From: Limnoperna fortunei
Taxonomy: Eukaryota > Mollusca > Bivalvia > Mytilida > Modiolidae
Assembly (NCBI GenBank): GCA_944474755.1
Contig: OX104112.1
Coordinates: 88,983,756-89,047,755 of the forward strand
Length of the DNA: 64,000 nt
Direction: 5' to 3'
Positions 24,530 to 34,260 of the stretch are shown here, piece by piece. The position numbers were made by a program, and so were the translations under genes. Position 1 is the stretch's first letter. Every line of letters starts with the position of its first letter. The notes under the pieces are model-generated. The model was not told the origin of the DNA. It did not search any database and was given only the letters and a program-made list of their open reading frames with translations.

Positions 24530-25245
24530 AACATAGACCTTAACCTAACGCTAACTTAACCGAAACCCTAAATGTAACATTAGTGCTAACCTTTGTCGAA
24601 CCCCTATTCTAGCCATAACGCTAACATAGACCTTAACCTAACACTAGATGTAAACCCTAAATGTAACATTAGTGCTAACCTTTGTCGAACCCCTATTCTA
24701 GCCATAACGCTACCTAACACTAGATGTAAACCCTAAATGTAACATTAGTGCTAACCTTTGTCGAACCCCTATTCTAGCCATAACGCTAACATAGACCTTA
24801 ACCTAACACTATAGATGTAAACCCTAAATGTAACATTAGTACTAACCTTTGTCTAACCCCTATTCTAGCCATAACGCTAACATAGACCTTAACCTAACAC
24901 TAGATGTAAACCCTAAATGTAACATTAGTACTAACCTTTGTCTAACCCCTATTCTAGCCATAACGCTAACATAGACCTTAACCTAACACTAGATGTAAAC
25001 CCTAAATGTAACATTAGTACTAACCTTTGTCGAACCCCTATTCTAGCCATAACGCTAACATAGACCTTAACCTAACACTAGATGTAAACCCTAAATGTAA
25101 CATTAGTACTAACCTTTGTCTAACCCCTATTCTAGCCATAACGCTAACATAGATCTTAACCTAACACTAGATGTAAACCCTAAATGTAACATTATTACTA
25201 ACCTTTGTCTAACCCCTATTCTAGCCATAACGCTAACATAAACGT
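24530..25245 (+). repeat. 89-bp satellite with telomere-like words, about 8 units
   Basis: The anchor word GCCATAACG recurs at 24612, 24701, 24777, 24868, 24957, 25046, 25135 and 25224. Spacings are 89, 76, 91, 89, 89, 89 and 89 bp. The 76-bp unit has lost 13 bp after 'gccataacgct', and the 91-bp unit has a 2-bp insertion. Each unit contains 'aaccctaaatgtaac' and 'cttaacctaacac', close to the animal telomere motif CCCTAA. Unit variants (tcgaac or tctaac; attagtg or attagta) are grouped along the array, as expected from local unequal exchange. Confidence 0.95.
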
Positions 25246-25264
25246 TAACTCAATCCCGAACCTT

Positions 25265-25870
25265 TCAATAACAGTGGTCGGATATTTTTATATATTTTAG
25301 TTTGGGTGAGGGTTAGGTAAGGGCTTTTTTAGGTATATGGTTATGGTTGGGTAAAGTTATATTATTGTTATGGTTATGTTAAAGGTATTAGGTTAAAGTT
25401 TTGTTTAGCGTATAGAGTTCTTGTTTGGTTTTGATGAGGTTAATGGTAGTGAATAGCTCGGTTACTGTTAGGGTTTAAGTTCATGTCCATGGAAGAATTA
25501 GTAACTGGATGAAATACCACTAGAGTCGAAAATATATTTATAAATGTGCACGTATAGCTCGGTAAGTGTTAGGGTTAATGTTAACGTTAATTTAAGACTA
25601 AAGGTAAAAGGGTTTGTGTTAAGGCTGTGGCTAGGTTTAGATAAGGACCAGGCTTAGATTTATGGTTAGACTTAGGTTAAGGACAGATATAGCGTTAAAG
25701 CTTAGGATGGGGTTATTTTAAGTGTTTGAAAAAAAAATAGAGGTAGGTTATCAGAAAAAGCTAGGGTTGTCTCTAGATTGAGTGTCAGTGTTCGGGTTCG
25801 ATCAGGATATATTAAGGTTATGGTTAAGTTAGGATGCGTGTTAAATCAGAAAATGGTTAAGTGAAAAGTG
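25265..25870 (+). repeat. GTTAGG/TTAGGG-rich degenerate block, opposite strand bias
   Basis: Immediately after the satellite the strand bias reverses. This block is rich in GGTTA, TTAGG and GGTTAAG words (for example 'gggtgagggttaggtaaggg' near 25302) where the previous 800 bp was rich in CCTAA and TAACC. No exact period is seen. It could be an old inverted copy of the left block or an independent decayed G-rich repeat. Confidence 0.5.
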
Positions 25871-25969
25871 CCATTCCAAAGTTTTCGCACTCTATATATC
25901 TATTCAGTCAATTTGATTAGTAATTTAGCATTCCAAGTCAACGTATCATTTACTTAATCAAAGCAAGTG
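25871..25969. other. Short unassigned spacer
   Basis: Nothing is recognised between the G-rich block and the next dispersed element. Confidence 0.3.
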
Positions 25970-26228
25970 TGGACTGTGAGCAGGCTCACAAAGCGATACC
26001 CCAGCTTCGCTTTCAAGTCCAATTATCTCCCCTTAATGATATCCGAGGTCAATAACTTCATGGACATCTACATATAATGTACTTCCTTTATGCTAAGTTT
26101 CATTAAATTGCATCAAGCGGCTTAGGAGGAGTTGCGCTTACAAGGGATGTGGACAGACGGACAGACATACAGACAGTGATTCCTATATACCCCCAAACAA
26201 GTTTGCTTTGGGGGGGGGGGGGTATAAT
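25970..26228 (+). repeat. Mollusc-type dispersed element ending in a C5/G-run hairpin
   Basis: The run 'gcggcttaggaggagttgcg', 'tacaagggatgtggacagac', repeated GGACAGAC words, 'tatatacccccaaac' and then a G-run with 'gggtata' matches from memory an element that is very common in bivalve genomes. The end forms a hairpin (TATACCCCCAAA against TTTGGGG...GGGTATA) with a G-run of about 14 at 26209-26222. A length-variable G-run here is expected to be unstable and hard to sequence. Confidence 0.7.
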
Positions 26229-26301
26229 TATATCGTTGTCGAAATGAGCCCAATTCCGTTATCGATTTCGCACAAGTTTTAACTTGTTCTCAATAATTTG
26301 A

Positions 26302-26538
26302 AAAGGTTGACTATTGGACAATATGGTGCTAAATTCGGTTAATTCGGTATAGTCAGTTCCGGTAAAGGGTTGACTATTGTACAATGGTTAATTCGGTATA
26401 GTCAGGTCCGGGGAACGGTTGACTATTGTACAATACGGTGCTAAATTGGGCTAATTAGGTATAGTCAGGTCAGGGAAACGGTTGACTTTTGTACAATACG
26501 GTACTAAATTTGGTTAACTCGGTATAGTCAAGTCCGGA
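26302..26538 (+). repeat. 63-bp satellite, short array A (4 units)
   Basis: Units start at about 26302, 26364, 26413 and 26476. They contain 'ggttgactattg.acaat', 'ggtgctaaatt' and 'ggtatagtca.gtccgg'. The second unit has lost about 15 bp. The last two units carry diagnostic variants (ttgggctaattagg; gacttttg with actcgg) that are also found in the last two units of array B. Confidence 0.9.
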
Positions 26539-26540
26539 AA

Positions 26541-27320
26541 TAGTGGACCATCTATTTGATTTATATAAAAAAAATCTTTACAAAGTTAATCAAGGCGTAA
26601 ATGATATAGAATTGTATATGTAGTCTTCTTTATTCAGGTTCACTTGCATGCTTGCGTTGTAGGTAATAAATATCATTCAGTGACAAACACCATCTGTGTA
26701 TAAATGTTATAGTGCCAACTACAAGTGTTTTCTTCTTTTAAGTTGGTAAGTGTTGAATTAAGTCACTTTCATAGGAGTAAAAAACATGTCATCAGCTAGT
26801 AGTTCGTTCGAGTTCATACACATTGTTGAAACATTTGTCTTCGAACTCGATAACTATGTTGTCTCTGTGTATCTCTACGTCTTGCCTTAAAGTCGTTGTA
26901 TATGGTACCACAGTTTACACAATATTTCGGGTCCTCGGCATCATATCTGAAGACTGGGACCATACTGGGAAATTTTCCAGTGCTCGGCCTACAGAGCTGA
27001 CTGGTGCGTTCCCAGGTTCCGGATAGATGAAGACCTCTTATTGTGAGGTTGTCAGGTTAAAATGCGGAAAGCCTAACGCGGGCATTAGTGGGGAGCGTGT
27101 TTAGACATTTCCACCACACTTCTTGCGCAATTAGGTCCACTTTTGTAAATATAGAAAAAAGAGTAGGCTAATTTGGCTAAATTCTCCGCCCTTATCTATG
27201 ACGTTTCCATTAGCAGTCAAAATTGTGTTCCGGATGTTTCACCCCATTTTCGCGTTGATTTATTGTTTGTTAACGTGTTCTCGTCCTGAATGTAGCTGCA
27301 ATACGTTTTACGCTTTACGC
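26541..27320 (+). repeat. Segmental duplication, copy A
   Basis: About 780 bp nearly identical to 28016-28795, at a fixed offset of 1,475 bp at both ends. Differences are mostly single-base changes. Both copies begin with 'tagtggaccatctatttgat' and end at 'tgcaatacgttttacgctt', the 3'-end phrase of the dispersed family seen at 1.2 and 12.2 kb. Copy A abuts array B directly. Confidence 0.93.
26816..27055 (-). pseudogene. Possible coding relic with CxxC pair in copy A
   Basis: A minus frame is open for about 79 codons, with no early ATG. It encodes, near its middle, a charged run with a Cys pair (YDAEDPKYCVNCGTIYNDF). The duplicate at 28.3-28.5 kb keeps the same frame except for one premature TAG just after the CVNCGTI part. 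The + strand of both copies is also open for 67 codons (26823-27026 and 28301-28504), so the coding strand is not certain. The CxxC could be part of a zinc ribbon, but one pair is not enough to say. No family is recognised. Confidence 0.2.
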
Positions 27321-28013
27321 TAACGGTTGACTATTGTACAATACGGTGCTAAATGGGGTTAATTAGGTATAGTCAGGTCCGGGTAACGGTTGACTATTGT
27401 ACAATACGGTGCTAAATGGGGTTAATTAGGTATAGTCAGGTCCGGGTAACGGTTGACTATTGTACAATACGGTGCTAAATGGGGTTAATTAGGTATAGTC
27501 AGGTCCGGGTAACGGTTGACTATTGTACAATACGGTGCTAAATGGGGTTAATTCGGTATAGTCAGGTCCGGGTAACGGTTGACTATTGTACAATACGGTG
27601 CTAAATGGGGTTAATTAGGTATAGTCAGGTCCGGGTAACGGTTGACTATTGTACAATACGGTGCTAAATGGGGTTAATTAGGTATAGTCAGGTCCGGGTA
27701 ACGGTTGACTATTGTACAATACAGTGCTAAATGGGGTTAATTCGGTAAAGTCAGGTCCGGGTAACGGTTGACTATTGTACAATACGGTGCTAAATGGGGT
27801 TAATTCGGTATAGTCAGGTCCGGGTAACGGTTGACTATTGTACAATACGGTGCTAAATGGGGTTAATTCGGTATAGTCAGGTCCGGGTAACGGTTGACTA
27901 TTGTACATTACGGTGCTAAATTGGGCTAATTAGGTATAGTCAAGTCCTGGAAACGGTTGACTTTTGTACAATACGGTACTAAATTTGGTTAACTCGGTAT
28001 AGTCAAGTCCGGA
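27321..28013 (+). repeat. 63-bp satellite, expanded array B (11 units)
   Basis: Unit starts fall at 27321 plus exact multiples of 63 up to 27951, giving 11 units with no length change. The first nine are almost identical. They differ mainly in attagg or attcgg and in single changes in the unit at 27699. The last two match the last two of array A. On the minus strand 63 = 21 codons, so the array reads as a repeated peptide (YNSQPLPGPDYTEL...). This is a by-product of the period, not evidence of a gene. Confidence 0.98.
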
Positions 28014-28015
28014 AA

Positions 28016-28795
28016 TAGTGGACCATCTATTTGATTTATATAAAACAAAACTTGACAGAGTTAATCAAGGCGTAAATGAGATAGAATTGTATATGTAGTC
28101 TTCTTTATTCAGGTTCACTGGCATGCTTGTATTGTAGGTAATAAATATCATTCAGTGACAAACACCATCTGTGTATAAAAGTTATAGTGCCAAGTACAAG
28201 TGTTTTCTTCTTTTCAGCTGGTATAAGTGTTGAATTAAGTCAGTTTTATAGGAGTAAAAAACATGTCATCAGCTAGTAGTTCGTCCCGAGTTTAAACACA
28301 TTGTTGAAACATTTGTCTTCGAACTCGATAACTATGTTGTGTCTGTGTATCTCTACGTCTTGCCTTAAAGTCGTTCTATATGGTACCACAGTTTACACAA
28401 TACTTCGGGTCCTCGGCATCATATCTGAAGACTGGGATCATACTGGGAAATTTTCCAGTGCTCGGCCTACAGAGCTGCCTGGTGCGTTCCCAGGTTGCAT
28501 ATAGATGAAGACCTCTTATTGTGAGGTTGTCAGGCTAAAGTGCGGAAAGCCTAACGCGGGCATTAGTGGGGAGCGTGTTTAGACACTTCCACACTTCTTG
28601 CGCGATTAGGTCCACTTTTGTAAATATAGAAAAAAGAGTAGGCTAATTTGGCTAAATTCTCCGCCCTTATCTATGACGTTTCCATTAGCAGTCAAAATTG
28701 TGTTCCGGATGTTTCACCCCATTTTCGCGTTGATTTATTGTTTGTTCACGTGTTATCGTACTGAATGTAGCTGCAATACGTTTTACGCTTCACGT
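28016..28795 (+). repeat. Segmental duplication, copy B
   Basis: Partner of 26541-27320. It contains the counterpart of the 67-codon + frame (28301-28504). The minus counterpart frame is broken by a TAG. After 28795 the two copies diverge completely, because copy A continues into array B while copy B continues into unique DNA. Confidence 0.93.
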
Positions 28796-28987
28796 GTTAA
28801 ATGTTTTTTCTTATATGCCATTCTTGCACATTTGTGTTTTCGACACGGTATTGACTGCTTGGTAATTTTGATTTCGAACATTTGACATTTTGGGCTAGTC
28901 TGTTGTTTGGGTCTTGTCTGCTGTTTGGTTTTATTTATAATTTATAATTATTTTCCCCAGGGCTTATACAATTTCTATAAGCAAAAT

Positions 28988-29167
28988 ACTTTCTGCTTGT
29001 TTAATTGTACTTGGTGAGTGTGTCTGTTCTCTTACGTTTTTTGTTGCAAACTCAGTTTTATTATATTCTTGTTGTCTACTTTCTGCTTGTTTAATTGTAC
29101 TTGGTGAATGTGTCTGTTCGCTTAAGTTTTTTGTTGCAAACTCAGTTTTATTGTCTTCTTGGTGTTT
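28988..29167 (-). repeat. 90-bp direct duplication, in frame on the minus strand
   Basis: Two adjacent 90-bp copies (28988-29077 and 29078-29167) differ at about seven positions. The minus strand is open through both (28964-29215, 83 codons) and encodes a hydrophilic repeat containing EQTHSPSTIKQAES twice. One difference is silent, while the others change residues. The frame may be a chance consequence of a 90-bp unit. Exon duplication within a gene is a less likely alternative, since no splice sites or domain were recognised. Confidence 0.75.
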
Positions 29168-29215
29168 GTTCGAATCACACAAATGAAGTGTATAACAGAA
29201 CTCGTACCGTTGCAT

Positions 29216-29827
29216 TGCTGTTAATTAATTAGTGGGTTAAGTTGCCAATTTTATGGCCTTAGTTTAATGTTTTATTTGTTTCAATTAGTTTGTCTTGATA
29301 ACGTTAAATCATATGACCTTTTCCTGTATGGGCACCTAAAGTCAGACAATTATTTAAAACGCATCTGTAAATGACCAGGTGTACATGTATGTACAGCGTT
29401 GCATTCAGTATTATTTTGGCATATTTCTACCGCACTGAGAAATGTAAATTTCAGGTATATATACATTGACCCAGATTTTCTCCCGTTCCTTTATACAAAA
29501 TGCCATTTTCTCGGTAGATCGATTTTTGTTCGACTTTTAACAGTTCGACTTTCAATTGCGGGCAAATATATAAACCGACGTTCTCTGACGTTCGGCAGAC
29601 TTATAAGTTGTAATTGTAATCCTATTGACCTATTACAGTTTCTTACATTTAAACACAATTGCATTTCATAATCGACCACGTTTGTTGTGTTATTTTTATT
29701 TAAAATACCAATAATGCGAAATAAAGAGATCAGGGATAGTTTCATATAGCACCCCAAAAGTACTATCCCGAATCAACAAATTATGAAAAGGTGTTATGAT
29801 TACTTTTAGAAAAAATACGGATGGCTT
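29216..29827. other. Unassigned DNA
   Basis: Overlapping frames on both strands at 29399-29757 are of chance length. A small 8-bp inverted repeat (GGGATAGT, 29733-29740; ACTATCCC, 29762-29769) is the only structure seen. Confidence 0.35.
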
Positions 29828-29946
29828 CGGTTAGGGATTGTACTCGGTAAGGGATTGTACTCGGTTAGGGATTGTACTCGGTTTGGGATTGTACACGGTT
29901 AGGGATTGTACTCGGTTAGGGGTTGTACTCGGTTAGGGATTGTACT
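29828..29946 (+). repeat. 17-bp minisatellite, 7 units
   Basis: Units start at 29828, 29845, 29862, 29879, 29896, 29913 and 29930 with exact 17-bp spacing. The consensus is CGGTTAGGGATTGTACT. Four of the seven are identical, and single substitutions occur in the others. The GGTTAGGG core is telomere-like, but the period is not. Confidence 0.95.
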
Positions 29947-30146
29947 TTTTGGTGTGGGAGCAGCAAATACAACTCTTTTCAGAGATATAAATATATTCCA
30001 TATGTTCTCTAAGAAAAAAATATATATCTTACTGAAACATGTCTGAGAAATGTAGTAATAATTTGTTAATTCGTGCAATATTTGGTTTACAGCGTTATTT
30101 ATTCCAGTGTCATAGTGTCCTATTGTCCTTTTGTTCCGTTATGTTG

Positions 30147-30313
30147 TGATCACGAACGAATGATGGTCGTATCGTCATGGCTGTTGTGCTAAGTTAATTT
30201 CACTAGTGATCACGAACGTACGATGGTCGTATCGTCATGGCTGCTGTGTTATGTTGTTATTTTCACTAATGGTCACGAATGCACGATACTCGTACCGTCA
30301 TGACTGCTGTGTT
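30147..30313 (+). repeat. 60-63-bp tandem repeat, three copies
   Basis: Units begin at 30147, 30207 and 30270 with 'tgatcacgaacg' or a variant. They share 'gatggtcgtatcgtcatggct' and end with 'tgtgttatgttg'-like words. The third unit is the most diverged. Confidence 0.85.
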
Positions 30314-30520
30314 AACTTTATAAGCTGAAATCTGATTGTTTAATTCAAATCGAGCAACCCATATTATAAAACATAACTTGCGTGACCTATAACTTATTCT
30401 TACGCCGTTAAAATTCAAATAGTTCATTGACGTCGTCGACGTTTTTAGCATTAAAAATTGTTAAGGTTTATAGTAAAAATTTCATTATACGGAACATTTC
30501 AAAGTTCTGAACAGGTTATA

Positions 30521-30582
30521 TTCTATAACCTGGCTTGGGTCTGTTTACACCATTGGCGTAAACAGACCCAACCCATGTTATA
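30521..30582. repeat. Imperfect inverted repeat with 14-bp perfect core arms
   Basis: TTGGGTCTGTTTAC at 30535-30548 and its exact complement at 30558-30571 surround a 9-bp loop. The pairing continues outward imperfectly (tataacctggc against gccatgttata-like words) to about 30521 and 30582. A small transposon remnant or cruciform-forming site is possible. Confidence 0.65.
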
Positions 30583-30619
30583 TTATTCATTAAGAAACCT
30601 TTAAATATACTATTGAGGT

Positions 30620-30777
30620 TCATGAACAACTTTTTCCTACCGAAGTCCGGGTTTTTTTGCGGGTACTCCAGCTCCCCCTCCCCAATAAAAACTGGACGCG
30701 TTGAAATAGCTGAAAAATTGCTGAAACAGAAGTGGCGTTAAACATCATGCAAACAAACAAACAAATCATGAACAACT
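30620..30777 (+). mobile_element. 5'-truncated SINE with 12-bp target-site duplication
   Basis: The body is 30632-30765 and corresponds to the 3' half of the SINE at 21171-21438 ('gcgggtactccagctccccc', 'aataaaaactggacgcg', 'tgaaatagctgaaaaattgc', 'agtggcgttaaac', then a (CAAA)n tail). The tRNA head is missing. Perfect 12-bp repeats, TCATGAACAACT, lie at 30620-30631 and 30766-30777. Truncation at the 5' end with an intact target duplication is the hallmark of incomplete reverse transcription. The copy carries a few changes, including an extra 'cagaag'. Confidence 0.92.
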
Positions 30778-32634
30778 GTGCTTCGTTCACTCACAACTTT
30801 TTAAAATATGTTAACGTTTGCGTTTTTATAGCTCAATAAAACGAACATCAGATAGTATATACATAATATATTACAGCTATATTATTTAATTATTGTCATT
30901 ACGATCTTAAATTGTATTTTTTCAAGAAAGAGATAAATGTTTCTATTTTAGATTTTCTTATCAGTCTGACTTGGTTTTTATTTATTTAATTTTTTTTGTA
31001 TTAATTTTTGCTTTGCTTGTCTAGACTGCTAACATTTGTTTCGATAAATTGAGTGTCAAGGTCTCTGTTTGTATATGTTGGGTCTCTGATGTATGTATAA
31101 AGGCTCAGTGGTAAGATTTTTGTATTTCCTTGTGTAATTGTACATGCCTAGTATACTGACAATATGTCAAGTAGTGTGGTGCAATGGGTTAAAGGATCAT
31201 ATATGAACATCCATGTACATTCCAAAATCAAGAAAGCCCGTAAAGTGCTGACTTGCAGATAAATCATGAAGAGTTCTTCGATGGGGGTTTGTATGTACAC
31301 CAATTATCAAAGAAAGAAAGTTGAATAACCACAGAATAATTTTCTGGTAGACCGCATCATAACATATTAATATTCCTCACTTTATTGAGCAAAGGCGAGC
31401 AAAATAGCGTTAAATTATCTTTCCTCAAAAATTTGCGGTTTGTGATAAAATAATTTTATGATGTGCTGATGAAGATACAAAGCTGTAACAGTGAAATTGA
31501 CACCTTTGAAAATATTTATTTGTGATTAAATTAAGTATTCGTGACAGGTTGTCATTAAGTATTTTTATTAGGTAAATCACTTGTTAATATTAGTTGTATA
31601 GGTTATTGATATGTAACACGGTTTTGTCTATTTCCCCGAACCGAAGGCCGAGGAAATATGCGAAACAAAGAGGTTAAATGAGCCCCTATTACATGTAGCA
31701 TATTTATCAAACGGCAATTGAGTTTTAAGTAAATTTAAAGCAACGCTCATATTTTTATAATTTCTATTTAAGACCAGGAAATGGGTTGTTGTTGAACTTA
31801 GATTGTTGTCTCTTTTTACATATTCCACGGTCTATCTGTATCATTATTTTATTGTTTATACGTTTGAAAATAGAAAATGTAGGTTTTCATGTGTTGAAGC
31901 TCTCTGTTACTAGCAGCATTATATGGCAGATACTGAAATGGTTCCAGTTTCGACAGAAAAAAACAACAGATACCCAAAACATGATAACATCATTTCTATT
32001 ACCGCTCTGTTCGTGAATATAGGCTAGTAATTTCGGGTCTGTTAACTAATGAAAATAATCAGATTATTTTAACCCATGTGCGATAAAGACCCTAACTACA
32101 AAAGTTTGTTTGTCATGTGTTTGGACCATTTTAAGATGGCGCTGTAACTTCATATTCATGGCAATCATGAATAACAGATGAAATTTCACTCTTATGATTT
32201 ATTAAACCTGACTCATTGTTTGTCAACTCGTTTTCGTCATTAATATCTAATGCTAAAGTAATAAATATCACAATGTCGAACAAAATTGTTGAGATGAAAC
32301 AATCTTTTTCAATTTAAATTATTGCAAGTTTTTGGACATTATTAAAATTATACAACTACCAGAGAATGATATATAACGGACTATTTCATAGAAAATGCTT
32401 TTTTTAAAGTTAAGGCAATCTTAACAATAGCGTCTCCCATCTCAGCATTAACTGCTGGTAAAAAATTTAAAATTTATCGAAACCTTTCGTTCTATATATA
32501 ACAGTCCTAGTACTAGTAAGCTTTAGTTAGTTCTCGCACAGTTCTAATGAGTCTTAACACACACTGGTTCTATAACGGTCATGTCCGTTATCTCAGCATG
32601 TTATGAGGGGATCTAAGGTGAAGTGGGACTTATA
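30778..32634. other. AT-rich non-coding stretch
   Basis: No gene is supported. A small hairpin (ATTTCC...GGAAAT) lies near 31629-31657. A YY1-like word, AAGATGGCGCTG, lies at 32133-32144, but its ATG is followed at once by a stop and no other promoter sign is near. Confidence 0.4.
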
Positions 32635-32722
32635 TTGTTTGTTTGAATGGTGTTTTAACGCCACTTTTAGCAATTTTTCAGCTATATCATTGCGTCAAGT
32701 TTTTATTGGGGGGAGGGGACAT
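32635..32722 (-). mobile_element. SINE 3' fragment on the minus strand
   Basis: Read on the minus strand it gives 'cccctccccccaataaaaac', 'tatagctgaaaaattgc', 'aaaagtggcgttaaaacacc' and then a (CAAA)n-like tail at 32635-32645. This is the same 3' region as the copies at 21.2 and 30.6 kb. It is truncated just 5' of the 'cctcccccaat' segment. A clean target duplication was not found. Confidence 0.8.
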
Positions 32723-34260
32723 AAGATCTTGAAGGTGTAGAGTGGCGCTTTAGGCTTGTAGAAATGAAAAGTTTCTGGTTTGTTTTTGGTTCAAGACATG
32801 TTGTCTAAATTGTATGTATACATGGTATACTAAATACATACTAATATATATATACATGGATATTACAGTAATATGTATAGCAGTACAGTGATACATGTAA
32901 TATAATTTGTTGGTAGTTTTATGCGTTGCGGTTCCAGTAAAAAGTGCTTTCAGTATTAATAGGTGGTCCTTAAACTGTCGGCGAATATTCTAGCCTGAGG
33001 TCACAAAAAATATAGTATTCGACAACATTTCGTACATATTCTGTACTATTTATCATAGCAATACGCTAAAATTATTAAAAGTCCATGCATAAATTTCAGT
33101 TAAGCACTAATTAAAAAAATAATGTTGTAATAAACATTATGAAATATTATTTAAAAATAAATGATAGAAACCCAAACAATTGCAAAATGTTAATGAAACT
33201 TTGAAAAATCTTTCTTGGAACAATTTTAAACAAAAAAAAAAAGAAAATGTATTTTTTAAATTTATCGTAATCGGTAACAGATACACTGCAGTTAGAAAAT
33301 GACTACAATTTTTGTTCAATTTTTCAAACTGTACAATAAAATGAAAATTTGTTTCTTTAATAGTAAATAGTACAGAATATGTATATGTTCCACCTCCCGA
33401 CTACCACCTCTGTATTTTAGTCATCAATACAAATAAACTAAAAACGCAATTTCAAACGATTGCACCTATATATTGTTTTCACAGCATTTGTATTGTATTT
33501 TACCATGAAATGTTGCGTTGTACAAATTCAGTAAAAGGAAAGATACAAATCCTTAAACACTGGAAGTAAGTCAACACGTCGTTGTGACTCTTCAATATAA
33601 TACAAAAATTGTCTATGTACTGTGCATCTACAATCTGGTGGTGGCGGTCTTAAGTGTTGACTTCAGAAGAGGTCTTCTATAACCCCAAACATGTTGTATT
33701 TACAAAGCTGCGCCTGTTAAAAATTCCAGATAGGAATAATGGTCTTTTGTAATTATAAAGTAAACAGTAATTGGTTTGAAAGTGACTAAAATGTACGTGG
33801 AAAGATATGTTTATTTGTTCATAATAATCTCTAAAACTAAGATTTGTCTTCACTTTTAAAGAAAAATACAATTGATTCAGTGCACTTTAACGACCATTTT
33901 CTTGTGCAAGTTGCAGTAACAACAAGAGGCTGTAGATTTGCACCTTCAATTGCCATAAAACATATTCACTTTGATTGAACAACCGGCAAGAAAACAGATT
34001 TTTAGGACATTCCGTGCTTTATTTATACAAAATAATACTTCAGTTTGCTAGTATTTTAGAGGAATAGATTTTTAACAGAAATAAATCTTTATTAAGACAT
34101 TAAAGTAAATAAGGTGTTGTAGAAATATCAGTTAAACTTCAAAGACATTAAAAAGTATGTAGCAATTTAAGGAAACATTTTAAAAGCGTATTATATGCAT
34201 AAAACTCCCGAGTGTGAATCACTCCCGGATTGCTCCATTACCAGTAATGAGACCTCCTTG
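32723..34260. other. AT-rich non-coding stretch
   Basis: No feature is recognised beyond short AT runs. Confidence 0.4.

Noticed and set aside
24530..25245. A true interstitial telomere array
   Set aside because: The CCCTAA-like words are embedded in a fixed 89-bp unit and are not in register. Only a telomere-like origin is suggested.
26209..26222. A G-quadruplex regulatory site
   Set aside because: The G-run is the terminal hairpin/simple-sequence part of a dispersed element. A single homopolymer run is not evidence of regulation.
27678..27908. A protein with 21-residue repeats on the minus strand
   Set aside because: It is the translation of the 63-bp satellite. The period is a multiple of three, so openness follows from one unit lacking stops.
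26823..28504. A duplicated pair of 67-codon genes on the + strand
   Set aside because: The similarity comes from the DNA-level segmental duplication. The minus strand is equally open in copy A, and no domain is recognised.
32133..32144. A fourth YY1-type start (AAGATGGCGCTG)
   Set aside because: The ATG is followed by a stop after three codons, and there is no GC rise, ETS site or donor nearby.
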